64,000 nucleotides of DNA from assembly GCA_025917655.1 (NCBI GenBank), contig CP084611.1, positions 3,162,001 to 3,226,000 of the forward strand. Reading direction: 5' to 3'. The translations under genes and the position numbers were made by a program. The DNA is from Chlorella sorokiniana (Eukaryota; Chlorophyta; Trebouxiophyceae; Chlorellales; Chlorellaceae). This document shows, one piece after another, positions 1 to 11,065 of the stretch. The notes under the pieces are model-generated. The model was not told the origin of the DNA and did no database searches. It worked only from the letters and a program-made list of their open reading frames with translations. The stretch's first letter is position 1. Every line of letters starts with the position of its first letter.

Positions 1-702
1 TGTACGTTGGCTGCAAACAATGAAGCAGAACAGGGCAGCAACCAACCCAACCAAGACTGCCACAACTCACCAGCACGGTGCACGCCGACCGCCTCGCCGC
101 GAGCAGCACGCACCATTAGAGGCTCTGCGGCAACCACAGCAGCAAAGTCGGCTCTAGGCCATGATTCAGGATGCACGGGGTGAGAGGTGCGTCTCGCACC
201 CAGCCGTCCTACCTTCCTGAGCCGCTTGGCACACGACTGCTAGCCGAGCATTCCTGGCACGTACATTGCTCCCTGATGACCGTATGCTTGATGCAGCGCC
301 ATTGTAGGCGCTCCGCAGGCTGGCCACGCTCGCCGACATTGCCTGCCCAGTGCTGTGGGGCGTTCCAGTTGTCTTGAAGCGCAGCAACTAACAGTGTGCC
401 GTTCCCACAATGCTATGAATGCACGAGAAGCACGCCATCTTGACACCCTCATCTCCTGCTGTGCTGTGACTGCCCCTAGCGCGCCAAGTCCCGCTCGGGC
501 GGCCCTGACTTACGTGCCGTTACCTAAGCTTTGCACGTTCGCCTCAAAAGTTGGTCTCTCTGTGCAGCCTGCGACGTTCATTCTTCGGTTCTCTGTCGCG
601 TGTTCTCGACTCGCCGGCCTCCTCATTAGCAAGTGCAGTGCCTCCCAGGAGCCAGCAATTGGCACCTGGTGACCAGCAAGCAGAGGTACCAAGCGAATCG
701 AC
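1..702. other. upstream flank, no gene recognised
   Basis: This stretch holds short open frames on both strands, but none shows a recognisable domain or a splice pattern. It probably contains the promoter and 5' leader of the choline-transporter-like gene that starts at 703, plus the end of an unseen neighbour. No TATA-like element stands out. Confidence 0.4.
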
Positions 703-3059
703 ATGGGCAAAGACTGGCGTGACCCGCCCACTCCGCCCCTGGGCGGGGTGCCGCACTTCCAATACAGCCGTGTCCCCCGTGACCGCCTTTGGGCGGTGTT
801 GTTTGCGCTGGTGTGGGTGGGAGCCATAGCTGGCGGCATTTATGCCATCAAGAACAGGTGGGAGCCGCTCTGCGGTGGCTTGGAGGTTGCTGGCACCTTT
901 GCTCCCCACCTCGCGTGAGCCCTGCATCTGCGTGTGCCCCCCGCCACTGTGATGCAGGAGTCCCGCCTTTCTGCACACTGATTTCACGGACCCCGCCAGC
1001 TGCCCGCTGACGCCCAACGAGGCACACCGGAGGCTGCTGGAGGACCTGGCCGCCAAGCACAAGGGCGACTTCAGCTTCTCACAGTTCATGCACTTCACGG
1101 GGCGCTGGCTGGCGGTGTCGGCGGCGCTGGCACTGGGCCTGGGCGTGGCCTTCATCCACCTGTTCAAGCACCACTCGGCGGTGATGACGCGCGTGACGAT
1201 CGGGCGCAGGTGGCGGTGAGTGCTCGCTGCGCCCTGGAACCAGTTGCGGGTGCTGGCTAGCTGGGAGGGACACTTCTGAATTCCCCACCTACCCCGGCGG
1301 CTGTTCCACACCACCCTCCCGCCGTCCTGCAGTTCCCGGCCACCATGGCGCTGGCATGCCTGCTGACGGGGCAGGCTGTTGGGGCGCTGACGTTTGGCTG
1401 CCTCGCCGCGCTGGCGGCCTTCGTGTTCTACCTGTGGCGCGGCCAGATCGAACTGGCCACCCGCCTGCTGGGCGTGTCGGCGCACGGCCTGGCGGCCAAC
1501 TCCGCCATCATTCCCGCCACCATCCTGCTGAACCTGGCCTCCCTGCTGGCCATCTCGCCGCTCTGCGCATTCCTCGGCTTTGCCTACATGAACGGCGAGG
1601 TGGTGCCCAACCCGGCACGGGCGGGGCCGCCGAGTGCGTCAACAGCCAGGGCGACAAGGTCCTCTGCTGCAGCTGGCAGCCCAACGCCTTTGGACAGGGA
1701 TATATGAGTGAGCGGCTGACTGTGACTGTCGCTAGTTGCCGTGCCGGCTGGCCAAGCATGCTGCCACGGCAGGCAGCAAGCTCTGCATGCCAGCCGGCGA
1801 CCCCCCCCTTGTGTACCTATCCTCGCAGGCGCTTGCGCAATCACTATCCTCTGGACCATGCTGCTGGCCAACCAGGTCCGCGTGTTTGTGACGTCGGGGG
1901 CGGTGGCTCAGTGGTACTTTGCGCCGCCGGGCGCGCTGAGCGTGCCGCGCGGCACGACCTGGGCCAGCTTCCGCCACGCGCTGGGCCCCTCCTTTGGCTC
2001 CCTCTGCCTCTCCTCCCTGGTCCTCACCGTGTCCCAGCTCATCAGGGACGCCATGGAAAAGTGAGGGAGAGGGGGTGGGGTGGGGGGCTTCATCGCGGTT
2101 TGCGCCTGCTCGACGCACCCATGGCACCGCCGCGAAAGCCTGACCTGCAGGACCGTCATGCCCCCCCCCACACACACACACAACCCAATGCAGCGCCTCC
2201 CGTGATGACCGCGAGCTGAGCGTGGCCGTGCTGGTCAAGGCGGTGCTGTTCTGCATTGTGCAGTGCTGCCTGTCCATCCTGGAGTATGTGACCAAGGTGC
2301 GGGGGCTGTGCTGGGCGTCGCTGCGGCTGGCAGTGGCACCTCCCGTGGCCTCCCCGCTGGCTTCTCCTCCTTCCAGCATGCCCCGATGCTGCCCCTCCCT
2401 GTCCTCAGTTTGCCACCGTGATGATGGCAATCACGGGGGAGGCGTTCCTGGCGGCGGGCGCCACGTCAGCGACCTGCTGCTGCGCAACCTGCTCAGCGCC
2501 TTTGCCTCCACCATCTGGTTCACGCCGATGGTCATCCGCCTCGCCTGCTTCATGCTGTCAGTGGGCTGGGCGCTGCTCAGCGGCGGGGCCTACTACCTCC
2601 TGCACCGCTCCGCCGGCGAGGTGGAGGCGACCCCGGGCATCAACGCCGCCGTGCTGGGCTCTGCCGTCTTCCTGGTCACCCAGTTTGTGCTCTCTTTCAT
2701 CGGCGGCATCCTGCTGTCAGTGCTGGATGCGGGTGGGTGCCGGGTGGGGCGGGGCAGGCGAGGCTTGCAGAGTGCAGGAGGGGAAGGGGAGAGCGGGTGC
2801 ACTGGACCTGTGCCTGCAGCCGCTCCTCCGTGCTGCCTCACACACACCTCCCCCGCAGTCTTCATCTGCTGGGCCATCGACCGCGACAGCCAGACCGTGT
2901 CGCACCCCGAGGTGTACGCCGTGCTGCAGGCTGTGCCCATCCCGGGGCCGTGGTGGAGCAGCCCGACGGCGGGGTGCTGTACGGCGCGGGGCAGGCGCCG
3001 CCGCCGGGGCAGGCACCACCTCCCCCGCGTACCAGCCTCCTGGAGTGGCACACGTGTGA
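703..3059 (+). CDS. choline transporter-like (CTL/SLC44, PNS1) membrane protein
   Basis: Predicted polytopic membrane protein of the CTL family, which moves choline or related solutes across membranes. The ATG at 703 opens a cytosolic tail and a first membrane helix (VLFALVWVGAIAGGIYAI). About seven exons follow (703-857, 958-1215, about 1333-1706, 1830-2060, 2194-2296, 2409-2732, 2859-3059), coding for a Cys-containing loop and a run of hydrophobic helices. The family's C-terminal hallmark is a Cys followed by an acidic and charged stretch, and it is seen here as FICWAIDRDSQTVSHPEVYA. The protein ends in a Pro/Gln/Gly-rich tail, YQPPGVAHV. Splice sites and phases for the middle exons agree well. 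The frame slips by one missing base near 1623-1626 and 2456-2458 and again in the tail, matching the window-wide homopolymer problem. Substrate specificity is not readable from sequence. Confidence 0.82.
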
Positions 3060-3250
3060 GGCAACAGATGTCCCTCCTGACGCGGAACGCATGCCCTGTT
3101 ATGCCTTGCCCTTTGCTTGCGCCTCCCTCACGCTGGGTGGTGGCGGGCATGCATGCAGCCCCGAGGCACCCCTGAGTCACCCAAGCCTGGCGCCTCTTCT
3201 GTTGTGCTCATGCGCCAGGCCAGCTCACTTTTTTGCAGCAGGATCAACTT

Positions 3251-4766
3251 TCACAACACCAACTGCAAGGGCACCGCCAGCAGCAGGCCCCCAGGCAGGC
3301 GCAGTTGAACACAAGGGTCATGACGCCCGCTGCCTGCACCGCCAGCTCTGACGCCACCATGCGGGGCACCAGCAGGAAGGCCCAGGCGTTCACTGCGCCG
3401 CTGCCCAGCCACTGCAGCGCAACGTAGGCCATAAGCAGGCCGTCGCTCTGCAGCGCGGTGGGCAACAAACCCGCAATGCGCAGCATCGGCAGCGGCAGGA
3501 GGAGGAGCCGTGCCACGGCCAGCGTCAGCAGAGTGCGGGGGCTGGGGGCGGGGCGCAACAGAGCTTGGGGAGCAGGCGACCGGCGATGTCGGCAAAGGCG
3601 CGAACCCAGAACAGCGCAACCGGCAACATCATGTCGCCCAAGGCGCCGGTGGAGCGGAAGCGGGTGAAGAGCGGGAACAGGAGCATGCTTGTGCCCACAG
3701 ACAGGCCGAGGGATAGGGCAGCAGGCCACAGCGAGCGCAGCAGCGCAGGTTGAGCGCGGGCTGGAAGCCTGCTCGCTGAGCTGGCATCTTCCAGCTCGGC
3801 CGCAGCGAGAGCATCGTGTCCTGCCGGCTGGGAGGAAGTTCCCGCGGCGGCCGCTGGCATGGCCGACGCAGTGGACCCTTCCACCAGCCACGCTTGCCTG
3901 CCGCGCCCAGCCTCGTCCAGCAGCGGCTGCTCCATGCCCAGGGCCGCTGCCAGCTCCTCCTGCTGCTGCCGCCGAATGATGCTGGCCGCTGCTGCAAGCG
4001 CGGCGCAGGTGATGGCGGCGGTGCAGCTGTACAGCAGGAGGAGCTTGCGCCAGGGGCAGGCGGGCCCAATGCGCCAGCCCGCCTCAATGGCCAGCACGAC
4101 GGGGGCCGATGACACGTAGCCCAGCGCCACCCCCACTGTGGCTGCGCCGCCGTCGCCCTGACGTGTGGCCAGCGCATAGCTCACGCCTGCGGCTGCACCG
4201 CTGAAGACCCCCAGGACCAGCACCGCAGCCAGCAGCTGCACCTGGCTGCCTTGGACAAAGGGGAAGGCGGCCAGCACCAGGGCGCTGCCGCCAAACCCTA
4301 CAAAGAGCAAGCGTGTCTGTCAGGCAGCCAGCGGTGCACACGGGACAGAGAACAGCACAGCCGTGCAGTTCAACAAGAGGGGAACGCACGCCGAGGAAGC
4401 AACCACGCCCTCACATGCACACCTGCCGTCACGCGCAGCATGTTGGAGCGGTGCCTGCCAAACCGGTCGTTGACGCGCTGGTCAAACAGGGCGACAGCCA
4501 CCAGCAGCGGCACGCTGGGCAGGTAGAATGCAATATTGATGCGCAGCAAGATGCCGTCGCCCCATGCAGCCGCCAAGCGCGCAAGCTCTGAACAAACAGT
4601 TTGGAAACCCAAGGTGACGGCTACCTGTGCGGGATGGCGTGCATGTCATGGTGCACCATGGTGGGAGCATGACAACATGGATGTGCAACATCCAAGGGAT
4701 ACCTCTCCCGCTGGTCAAACTTACCCCCAACAGCCAGAATGCTACCAGGGGGTAAGTGGTCCACAT
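3251..4766 (-). CDS. equilibrative nucleoside transporter (ENT/SLC29) family protein
   Basis: Multi-pass transporter expected to carry nucleosides by facilitated diffusion. Starting from ATG 4766 (MWTTYPLVAFWLLG), exon 1 encodes the first helix. Later exons give an INIAFYLPSVPLL helix with a DQRVNDRFGR loop, then alternating glycine-rich helices (VSYALATRQGDGG, VGVALGYVSSAPVVLAIE) and a long central hydrophilic loop. Next comes the ENT-like signature FWVRAFADIAGR near 3600. The C-terminus has the family pattern of a PRMV-ELAVQAAGVM segment leading into a small-residue-rich last helix. The junction at about 4308 splices cleanly (VTAG/FGGSALVL). The final ten codons require a one-base correction near 3283, after which the protein ends LLLAVPLQLVL at 3251. 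A generic MFS transporter is the main alternative because of the DRFGR loop, but the C-terminal half fits ENT better. Confidence 0.65.
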
Positions 4767-5694
4767 TGCAAACGGCTGTCTGATCAGACACAGCCTTCAA
4801 CTGTACTTGTGGAACACCAGTCGGTGGCGCAGCGCAGCAGTCGAAGGCGGGTTGACAACTAGCGGGCCAGAGGATCGGCCAGAGGCAAGCAGGAGAGCAG
4901 TTCTCATTGATTCAATGAGCCAAGGGAGCTAGGAGGAGACGAAGGGAAGGAGAGGAGTACCGCGGGGCGCGTGCCGAAAAAACTATGGGCCAAGGGAACG
5001 GGCAGGCGGGCATGCGATTTCTTTATGATAACAACGCAATGCACTTACATTTGAAGGAGCCTGAGGCCCATCGGCCTGAAACAGGATGTTGTACCTCCAA
5101 AGGTACACCTGGGCCAACATACCCCTGCAAAGGGCTTAAGGGAGGGAACCAGGCCACGCAAGCCTTAAGTCATGGGCAGTCATTCCTGCCTTGCGTAGAG
5201 CTGTACAGCGACAAGCAGCCAGGCTAACCTAGCCATCGAGCCTGGGCCCCTGACAATGCAAAGTGTACCGCTGCGCCGCCGGACGGCTGGCATTGTCTTC
5301 GACAGCTTGCAATGAGCTCATGAGAGCCACAGGCTTCACCCTGCATGGTTAGGGCGGCTACGCGCATGCTGTGATTGGCAGCGCCATGCCATATGGAGGT
5401 GGTGGCGAGATTCGCAGGGGGCGACTGTTGCATCTTGGTGGTGCGTAATCCCAATTTATTCAGCATTGATTGTTTCTTGAGATTTTCTGTTTTTGTTGGT
5501 TTTGGAAGCAAGTGGAGGCACCATATCATGTGACAGCGTGCTGAATGTGTTGCATGCCAACTGAGCATGGCTCCACACAGTGCTTGACGAGACTAGCCGT
5601 CCCCGTGTGTCATTCTTCTCCTCCTTCTGCTTCGTTTGTTCACGGCAAGGAGCCTTATTGCTCGTAGAGCGCCGGCTGCAAGTCCTCCTGCCAC
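4767..5694. other. intergenic region, divergent promoters
   Basis: No exon with recognisable homology was seen on either strand. The region lies between the start of the ENT gene (minus) and the DUF4258-like gene (plus), so it should contain both promoters. It is noticeably less GC-rich than the surrounding coding DNA around 5440-5530. An unrecognised 5' exon of the downstream gene could lie here. Confidence 0.35.
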
Positions 5695-6242
5695 ATGCCG
5701 TGGGTGGTAGCACGCCTAGCTTGCGCACCACTTGTTCAAGCCAAGGGCAAGCGCGGAAATCTGAATAGCAACCGCAAGAAGGATGCCGCTGCGCTGCTTG
5801 AGGCCGACGCGGCTGTCAGGCGCCGGCTTTTGCGACGGCCGTTGGTGCTCACGCTCCACGCCCGCAAACGTCTGCAAACCAGGTGGATGGGCGCTGGTTT
5901 GCGGACGGTCTCACAGTAGTGTAAGTGCTTGACTTGACAGTGTGTTGTTAGCTGTTGAAACCCTCCACCCCCAATCCACGCTCCCTGAAGGGACATCAAT
6001 GAGGCCGATGTGGCGCATGTACTGGCGCACGGAGTTCTCAACCGCAAGCTCTCCACCTTTGGCGGGCAGCAGTTGTACGCCTTCGAAGGTTCTGCTGCGC
6101 CGCAAGAGGTGGCTGGTTTTTTGGTTCAAATGAACCAAATGATGAACAACCAGCTGCAGCTCTGCGGCAGTTACGTGTCCTGTATGGCATGTCCAAGAAT
6201 GCCACTGTGGTGGTGTCAGCCATTGACTTGGAGGGCGAATGA
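5695..6242 (+). CDS. small DUF4258-like protein
   Basis: Two exons can be assembled. The first starts at ATG 5695 and ends LHARKRLQTR at a consensus AG/GTGGAT donor near 5881. It joins in phase 2 to an acceptor at about 5990, giving R-DINEADVAHVLAHG. The result matches the bacterial DUF4258 pattern HAxxRxxxRxIxxxDVxxVLxxG, followed by a Tyr-containing strand and a final hydrophobic strand (ATVVVSAIDLEGE, stop 6240-6242). The last 40 codons are in a different frame from the middle, changing at the T-run near 6117-6123, which fits a one-base sequencing error. The basic N-terminus could be an organelle-targeting sequence. DUF4258 proteins are small, and in bacteria some sit in toxin-antitoxin-like loci, but no partner gene is visible here and no function should be assumed. 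The gene converges on the WBP2-like gene, leaving 287 bp between the two stops. Confidence 0.45.
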
Positions 6243-6529
6243 TGCAATCAGCTCTGCCCCATTTGTCATTTACAAGTCACAGGTGAACAGATGGGCACAG
6301 CAAAATGTAGACGCAGGTCAACAGAAGGGGAGATACAGTTGTGGCTGGGCTGACTGCAGCGCTCCAGGTTACAACAGCGCAGAGGCCGGGATTGACAGAG
6401 GCAGGCCCTTGCCGTCCAACAAAAAGGGGCAGGAGTTGTCAGGTAGGGGATGACGGCGCAATAGAGCAGGGAACCTGCGATGGAAGCGCGCATGGCACAA
6501 GGCGCTGTCTGAAGCGCCCCTTGCTGCGA

Positions 6530-7759
6530 CTACACCAGCGGCGCAGGGAACTTGGGCGCATCGTTGCGCTGCTGTGAACTGTCAAGAGGCTGGGTAAGAT
6601 ACACTTTTGTGGGGTCTGCATGGGCGTAGGGAGTGGTGTGTGTGGGTGTGTGTGGGTGTATATGTGTGTGTGGGGGGTGACTGCCAGGCAGCCAGCCTGC
6701 AGCCAGCCTGCAGCACCACCATGTCGAGGCCCACGGCAACTCCAGCTCCCATGCTCTCCACACCTCGCCGCATGCCCAGCCAGCAAGCTGCGCTGCAGCG
6801 TTTCAGAGGCAGCATGCAGGGCTTACCACTGGGGTCGACGAGCGCTGTCTGCAGCAGCTGCTGGGGGTGCGGCGCCTGCATCGCCACCCATTCCGCTGGC
6901 AGGTGGAGGATAGCCAGGCCCTGCCGGCTCGTGTTGCTGCTGTCCCATCCGGCTGGCTATGCTGCGCACATATGCGCAGGCCCTGCTGGCACGCAAGGAA
7001 CGGCGGAGGGTGTTAGGGTATGTTCTTGTGAGAGTTGTGCAGCCAGCCAGACAGCGCAGCGGGATGAAGTATTTGGGCACCCTTGCTACATTTGAGAACG
7101 CAGTTCGACTCGTCCGCGCCTGAAGAAGAAGGGAACAATGGTGCCGACGCCGCCATCCTTGAAGTACAGCACCCAGCTCAGCGCCTCGTCAGCCTCGCTG
7201 TCCACCATGAAGCAGCGCCCCGACAGGTTGTTGGCGGAGAAGACCGGCTGCTTGAAGTCTTCGTCGGTGATGAAGGCCAGGGGGAGCTCAAACGCGTGCA
7301 GCCCCGACGACGCATCTGGCTTGTCCGCCACAAACACCAGCCGCATGTTGCTGCATCAGTGTAGTATGCGGGCCATGAGGGGATGCAGATGCTACACGAG
7401 CGAATGCAGAGTGCCAGGTCCCCCTGGCTTGGCCACTGCACGAGCCTGGCTGGCTTCACACCTGACAAACACGGTCCCCGTGCTGTCCACCTGCAAGCAG
7501 CCGATGCAACAATGCAGGATCAGTGACTCGAATTGAGCAGTAGTAGTGAGCATGGCTCGGCTCCTGCTGAGCAAGCAGTTCAGCAAAGGGTTTACGGGCC
7601 CAGCTGCCCGCTCTCACTTGTTGCCTCGCGTGCGCAGGCCCGGCCCCTCGAGCTTAATATCTATATTGCCCCTTGACAGGCATATCTGCTCCCCCTGATA
7701 GGGCAATGGAAAGGTGTTTCCCTGGTAAGGTTCTTGGCAAAGGGAGGGTTAGCGGCCAT
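6530..7759 (-). CDS. WBP2-like GRAM-domain protein
   Basis: GRAM/PH-like protein of the WBP2 family (WW-domain-binding protein 2 in animals, short GRAM proteins in plants). ATG 7759 begins MAANPPFAKNL and leads into QGEQICLSRGNIDIKL. A tiny exon (about 7462-7497) encodes VDSTGTVFVR, and the exon at about 7110-7350 contains the core, with FxLPLAFITDEDFKQPVFSA followed by a Gly-rich VGTIVPFFF strand. This is the family's D/E-K-QPVFxANx(I/L)xG block. A Pro/Gln-rich exon then ends LVDPS and splices to DPTKVYLTQP, the C-terminus typical of plant homologues, with stop TAG at 6530-6532. One missing base near 7712 separates the ATG frame from the GRAM frame. The last intron carries the GT/CA-rich repeat at about 6635-6675. 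It is likely a membrane- or adaptor-associated regulatory protein, with no enzyme activity expected. Confidence 0.82.
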
Positions 7760-8112
7760 TGGCGGCGGTGATCAGGAGCGCCCCAGTGGGTGCTAATTGG
7801 CTCCAATTGGGTAGCGACGGCGCTATGCGGTGCTGAGCACTGTCCCGTTCCCGAAAGGGTGCAACCCAGGAAAAGACGCTGAAGGCTCGGAGGCGAGCGG
7901 GTAGCTCGCACGCGCAGAGCAGTGCCGCGGCAGCGCACGAAGGACAAGCCTTATGATATCGAGATAACACTGTGCACAGGCCGAGAGGGTTGCGCCTTCT
8001 CTGGGGCAGGACATGAACGTACGCTTGCACCTTTGCTCCACGCTAAAGGGCCCACGATAGATCCTCGCGTTTCATCGGAAATACACTAGTGAGCGGGTGT
8101 GTTTTGGGCGCC
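7760..8112. promoter_or_regulatory. divergent promoter region between WBP2-like gene and ALKBH8
   Basis: A 353-bp gap separates two start codons facing away from each other. It must hold the promoters and 5' leaders of both genes. No TATA-like box was clear. The ALKBH8 start lies in a strong context (gccATGG at 8113). Confidence 0.5.
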
Positions 8113-10703
8113 ATGGGCAAGGAGGAAGAGCTCTTCCGGCGACCCCCGACTCGCAGTCCCACCCGACACCTCCTGGTGGCCAATTGCGATGTTAGCACCC
8201 CAGAGAGGAAACATGCAGTCTACCAATTGTTCTCAAAATGGGGCGATGTCACCATCACGGCCGACCACCGCCCCCACCGCTGCTTTGTGACGCTGCCCAG
8301 CGCAGAAGATGCGACCGCGGCACAAGCCGACCTGGACGGTGCAGCCTCGTTGGGCAGCGCTCCTCTGCAAGTCAAGTTTGCCGCCCGATGCGATGAGTGC
8401 GGCATGGAGACCACAGGTCAACCGCAGGCGCAGCCGTTGGCAGCACAGCGCAGCGCCGACGCATGCGCCATCCCCGGCCTCTCTCTGCTGCCCGACTTTG
8501 TGAGCGCTGAGGAAGAGGACGCGATCCTGCAGCTGGTGGACGTCCAGCAACACTGGGAGTCGCTGGCAAAGCGCCGCGTCCTCCATTTTGGCACCAAGTT
8601 TGATTATGCATCGAGGGGCTTGGGCGGCGAGGAGCACCCGCTGCCGCCGCTGCTCCGTGCCGTGGCCTGCCGCATCGAGGCCTTGCCCGGCTCGCAGGCC
8701 ATGGATCAACTGACCGTGAACGAGTACACCCCAGGTGTTGGGATCTCGCCCCATGTCGGTGAGCGTGGCTGCCGCTCCTTTCCTGCGGCGCACCGCTGCT
8801 GAGTAGATTGCCCAGCCAGTTGGTGTGCCGCTGCTCATGTGCAGCACGCAGTCCATGCCGCAGAGACACACTCCGCCTTCACCGGCGCCATCGCGTCGCT
8901 CAGCCTGGCAGGGCCGGCGGCGATGGTGCTGCGACGTGAGGGCCACCCTCAGCAATCGCTCTTCCTGCCCCCACGCTCGCTGCTCATTCTGACAGGCGCG
9001 GCGCTGCAGCACAGCGCGGGCTCACTGCCTTGCTGATAGGGCTGGTCGGCACGGCGGAAGACTGGTGTGCCACCTCCAGCGCTGACACCGCGCACTCTTT
9101 GTTGCTGCCCAACCCGTCGCTGCACACCGCGGCCCGCCGTTGATTGCCGTCACTGCAGGCGAGGCGCGCTACTGCTGGCAGCACTACATCCCGCACCGCA
9201 AGTCGGACCTGGTGGCGGCTGTGGATGCAGGCGGCGAGGCGGTGGTGGTTCCTCGTGCCGCCCGCCGCGTGTCGCTCACCTTCCGCGCGCGCGAGGCTTC
9301 CCTTGCGACTGCCCTTACCCCGAGTACTGTGACAGCCAGCTGGCGCCACTGGAGCCGACACGCCTGGCGCTGAAACGCCTGGCGCAGCAGCAGCAGGGGC
9401 AGCAGCAGCAGCAGGGGCAGCAGCGGCCAGAGGACCGGCGGGGCTCGGGGCAGCTGAGCAGTGCGAGAGGCGCAGGCACCAGCGGTGACCGCGGCACGCC
9501 TGGCGCCCTTGGCGCATCAGAGCCTGGCCTGCCCCGCACCGGCTCCCCGTGTGAGCGCCAGCTGGCGGCGCTGGAGGCGCGGCACGTGCACCGCGTGTAC
9601 GAGGCCATTGCGCCGCACTTTGCCGCCACGCGCTTTGCGGTGTGGCCCCGCGTGCGCTCCTTCCTGGACCGCCTGCCCCCGGCGCCCTGCTGGCTGATGT
9701 GGGCTGCGGCAACGGCAAGTACTTTGGGGTGCGGCGGGACGCTTTTGTGCTTGGCAGCGACCGCAGCGAGGGTGAGCTGGGGGTATGTGCAAGGGGGTGG
9801 GCTGCCCTGTGGATGGTGGCTGGGCTGGCGGCACATGGCTGTCTCGCCCATGCTGTGGAGTGCTCATGCACACTCATGCACTCTCCACACTCCACACTCC
9901 CACCCCACACTCCCATGCCAGGCCTGGCAGCGGTGGCGGCGCGGCGGCTGAAGCCCCCACCCTGCGGCGAGGGCCTGCGGGGCGACGTGGCGGTGGCCGA
10001 CGGCCTGGCCCTGCCCTACCGCCCCTCCAGCTGCGACGCAGCGCTTTGCATTGCGGTGCTGCACCACCTGGCCAGCCCGGCCCGCCGCCTTGCCCTGCTG
10101 GCGCAGCTGCTGCGCATCCTGCAGCCGGGGGCGAGCGCTGGTCACCGTGTGGGCCACGAGGCAGAGCAACATGCGCAAGGTGCGGAGCTGGCAGCCGGTG
10201 AGCCTGAGCGGCGGTGGCGACAGCTCCGTGGGACCGGGCCAGGCGCTGCCAGAAGCAGCAGCAGACGAGCATGAAGGCAGCGTGGCAGCAGAAGTTGTAG
10301 AAAGCTTGCAGCAGCCGGCTGATGGCACAAAAGCTGGTGCAGCCCAGGCTGTGGCCAGCGGCGACTACTTTGTGCCCTGGCACGTGCCCTTCCACCGCGC
10401 CGACGCTGCGGCAGCGGCCCGCCACGTCAGCGCAGCAGAGCAGCAGCAGGGATTGCAGCAGCACAGCACGCAGCAGCTGGTGCAGTCAGCCTCCTGCGCA
10501 GCGCAAGCAGCGGGGGTGCGGCTGCTGCTGAGCCGCGAGTGGATGGGCGCAAGGGTGCGGTGGTGTTCCAGCGCTACTACCACCTGTTTGAGGAGGGGGA
10601 GCTGGACGCGCTGGTGGCGCAGCTGCCAGGGGCAACCCTGGTGGAGTCGTTCTACGACAAGGACAACTGGTGCTGCGTGTTTGAGCGCTGTCTGCAGCCG
10701 TGA
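8113..10703 (+). CDS. ALKBH8: ALKBH8: RRM - AlkB dioxygenase - Trm9-type tRNA methyltransferase
   Basis: Fusion enzyme that finishes wobble-uridine modification in tRNA: the methyltransferase makes mcm5U34 and the AlkB domain hydroxylates it. Exon 1 (8113-8758) encodes an RNA-recognition motif (about residues 20-100) and the start of the AlkB domain, ending in VNEYTPGVGISPHV. Exon 2 supplies THSAFTGAIASLSL, and the next supplies ARYCWQHYIPHRKSD and RRVSLTFRAR. A Cys motif (CDCPYPEYCDSQ) and a Gln-rich linker follow. The methyltransferase has motif I DVGCGNGKYF, then LPYRPSSCDAALCIAVLHHL, VPWHVPFH and VFQRYYHLFEEGEL, and ends at TGA 10701-10703. The iron-binding motif reads H-V-E rather than the usual H-x-D across the exon 1/2 junction. 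Single bases are missing near 9295, 9681 and 10130. The architecture and order match animal and plant ALKBH8. Confidence 0.93.
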
Positions 10704-11065
10704 AGCCTTGATGTCTGCCCTGGCTGCTCCCGCCTGTCAACGGTGGAAGGCCCACAATTACCTCCTGTAGAACCTTTGAGCTGCCCATGGTGAATGCTCA
10801 GCAAGTGACGCCCAGAGGCAGGCCATGCTGCTCCTTCGGAGCAGCATGGCCTGACGCAGCTGAGGTCAGGCAAGGTCAGGCGGTGACCGTAGCTCTTTGT
10901 CTTGTATCGTTAAGATAATTATCCAAAGTGCCGCCTCTGAGAGGCTAGCGGCTGTAGCTGTGATGCTGAGCTGGACGCCATAAATGCCGTACGCGGCAAA
11001 TCAGGGGCGACAATTCTTGCAGTTGGTTTCGCGGTGGATTGATTGTTTGCATAAGCTCATCCAAA
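10704..11065. other. ALKBH8 3' region and BRO1 gene 5' leader
   Basis: No coding exon was recognised. The first part is the ALKBH8 3' untranslated region with a strong hairpin at 10819-10853. The second part, AT-richer around 10900-10930, leads to the BRO1 start codon at 11066. Confidence 0.45.
10819..10853 (+). other. perfect 16-bp inverted repeat with TTC loop in ALKBH8 3' UTR
   Basis: The left arm 10819-10834 and right arm 10838-10853 are exact reverse complements, separated by three bases (TTC). In RNA this would form a very stable stem-loop about 115 nt after the ALKBH8 stop codon. It could affect 3' processing or stability of the mRNA. An algal miRNA-like precursor is not supported because the stem is too short. 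Confidence 0.75.

Noticed and set aside
703-3059. Choline-transporter-like gene as a pseudogene
   Set aside because: The frame breaks are single missing bases in G/C runs, the same as in essential genes across the window, so sequencing error is more likely.
3251-4766. Assigning the transporter to the MFS superfamily
   Set aside because: DRFGR resembles MFS motif A, but the WVRAFADIAGR block and the last two helices match equilibrative nucleoside transporters better.
6119-6140. GGTTCAAAT element resembling a tRNA B-box
   Set aside because: It lies inside the coding end of the DUF4258-like gene. No A-box or cloverleaf could be folded around it.
6635-6680. Telomere-like or Z-DNA-forming element
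   Set aside because: The TG-rich tract is not a plant telomere repeat (TTTAGGG). It fits the intron-end microsatellites seen in other genes here.
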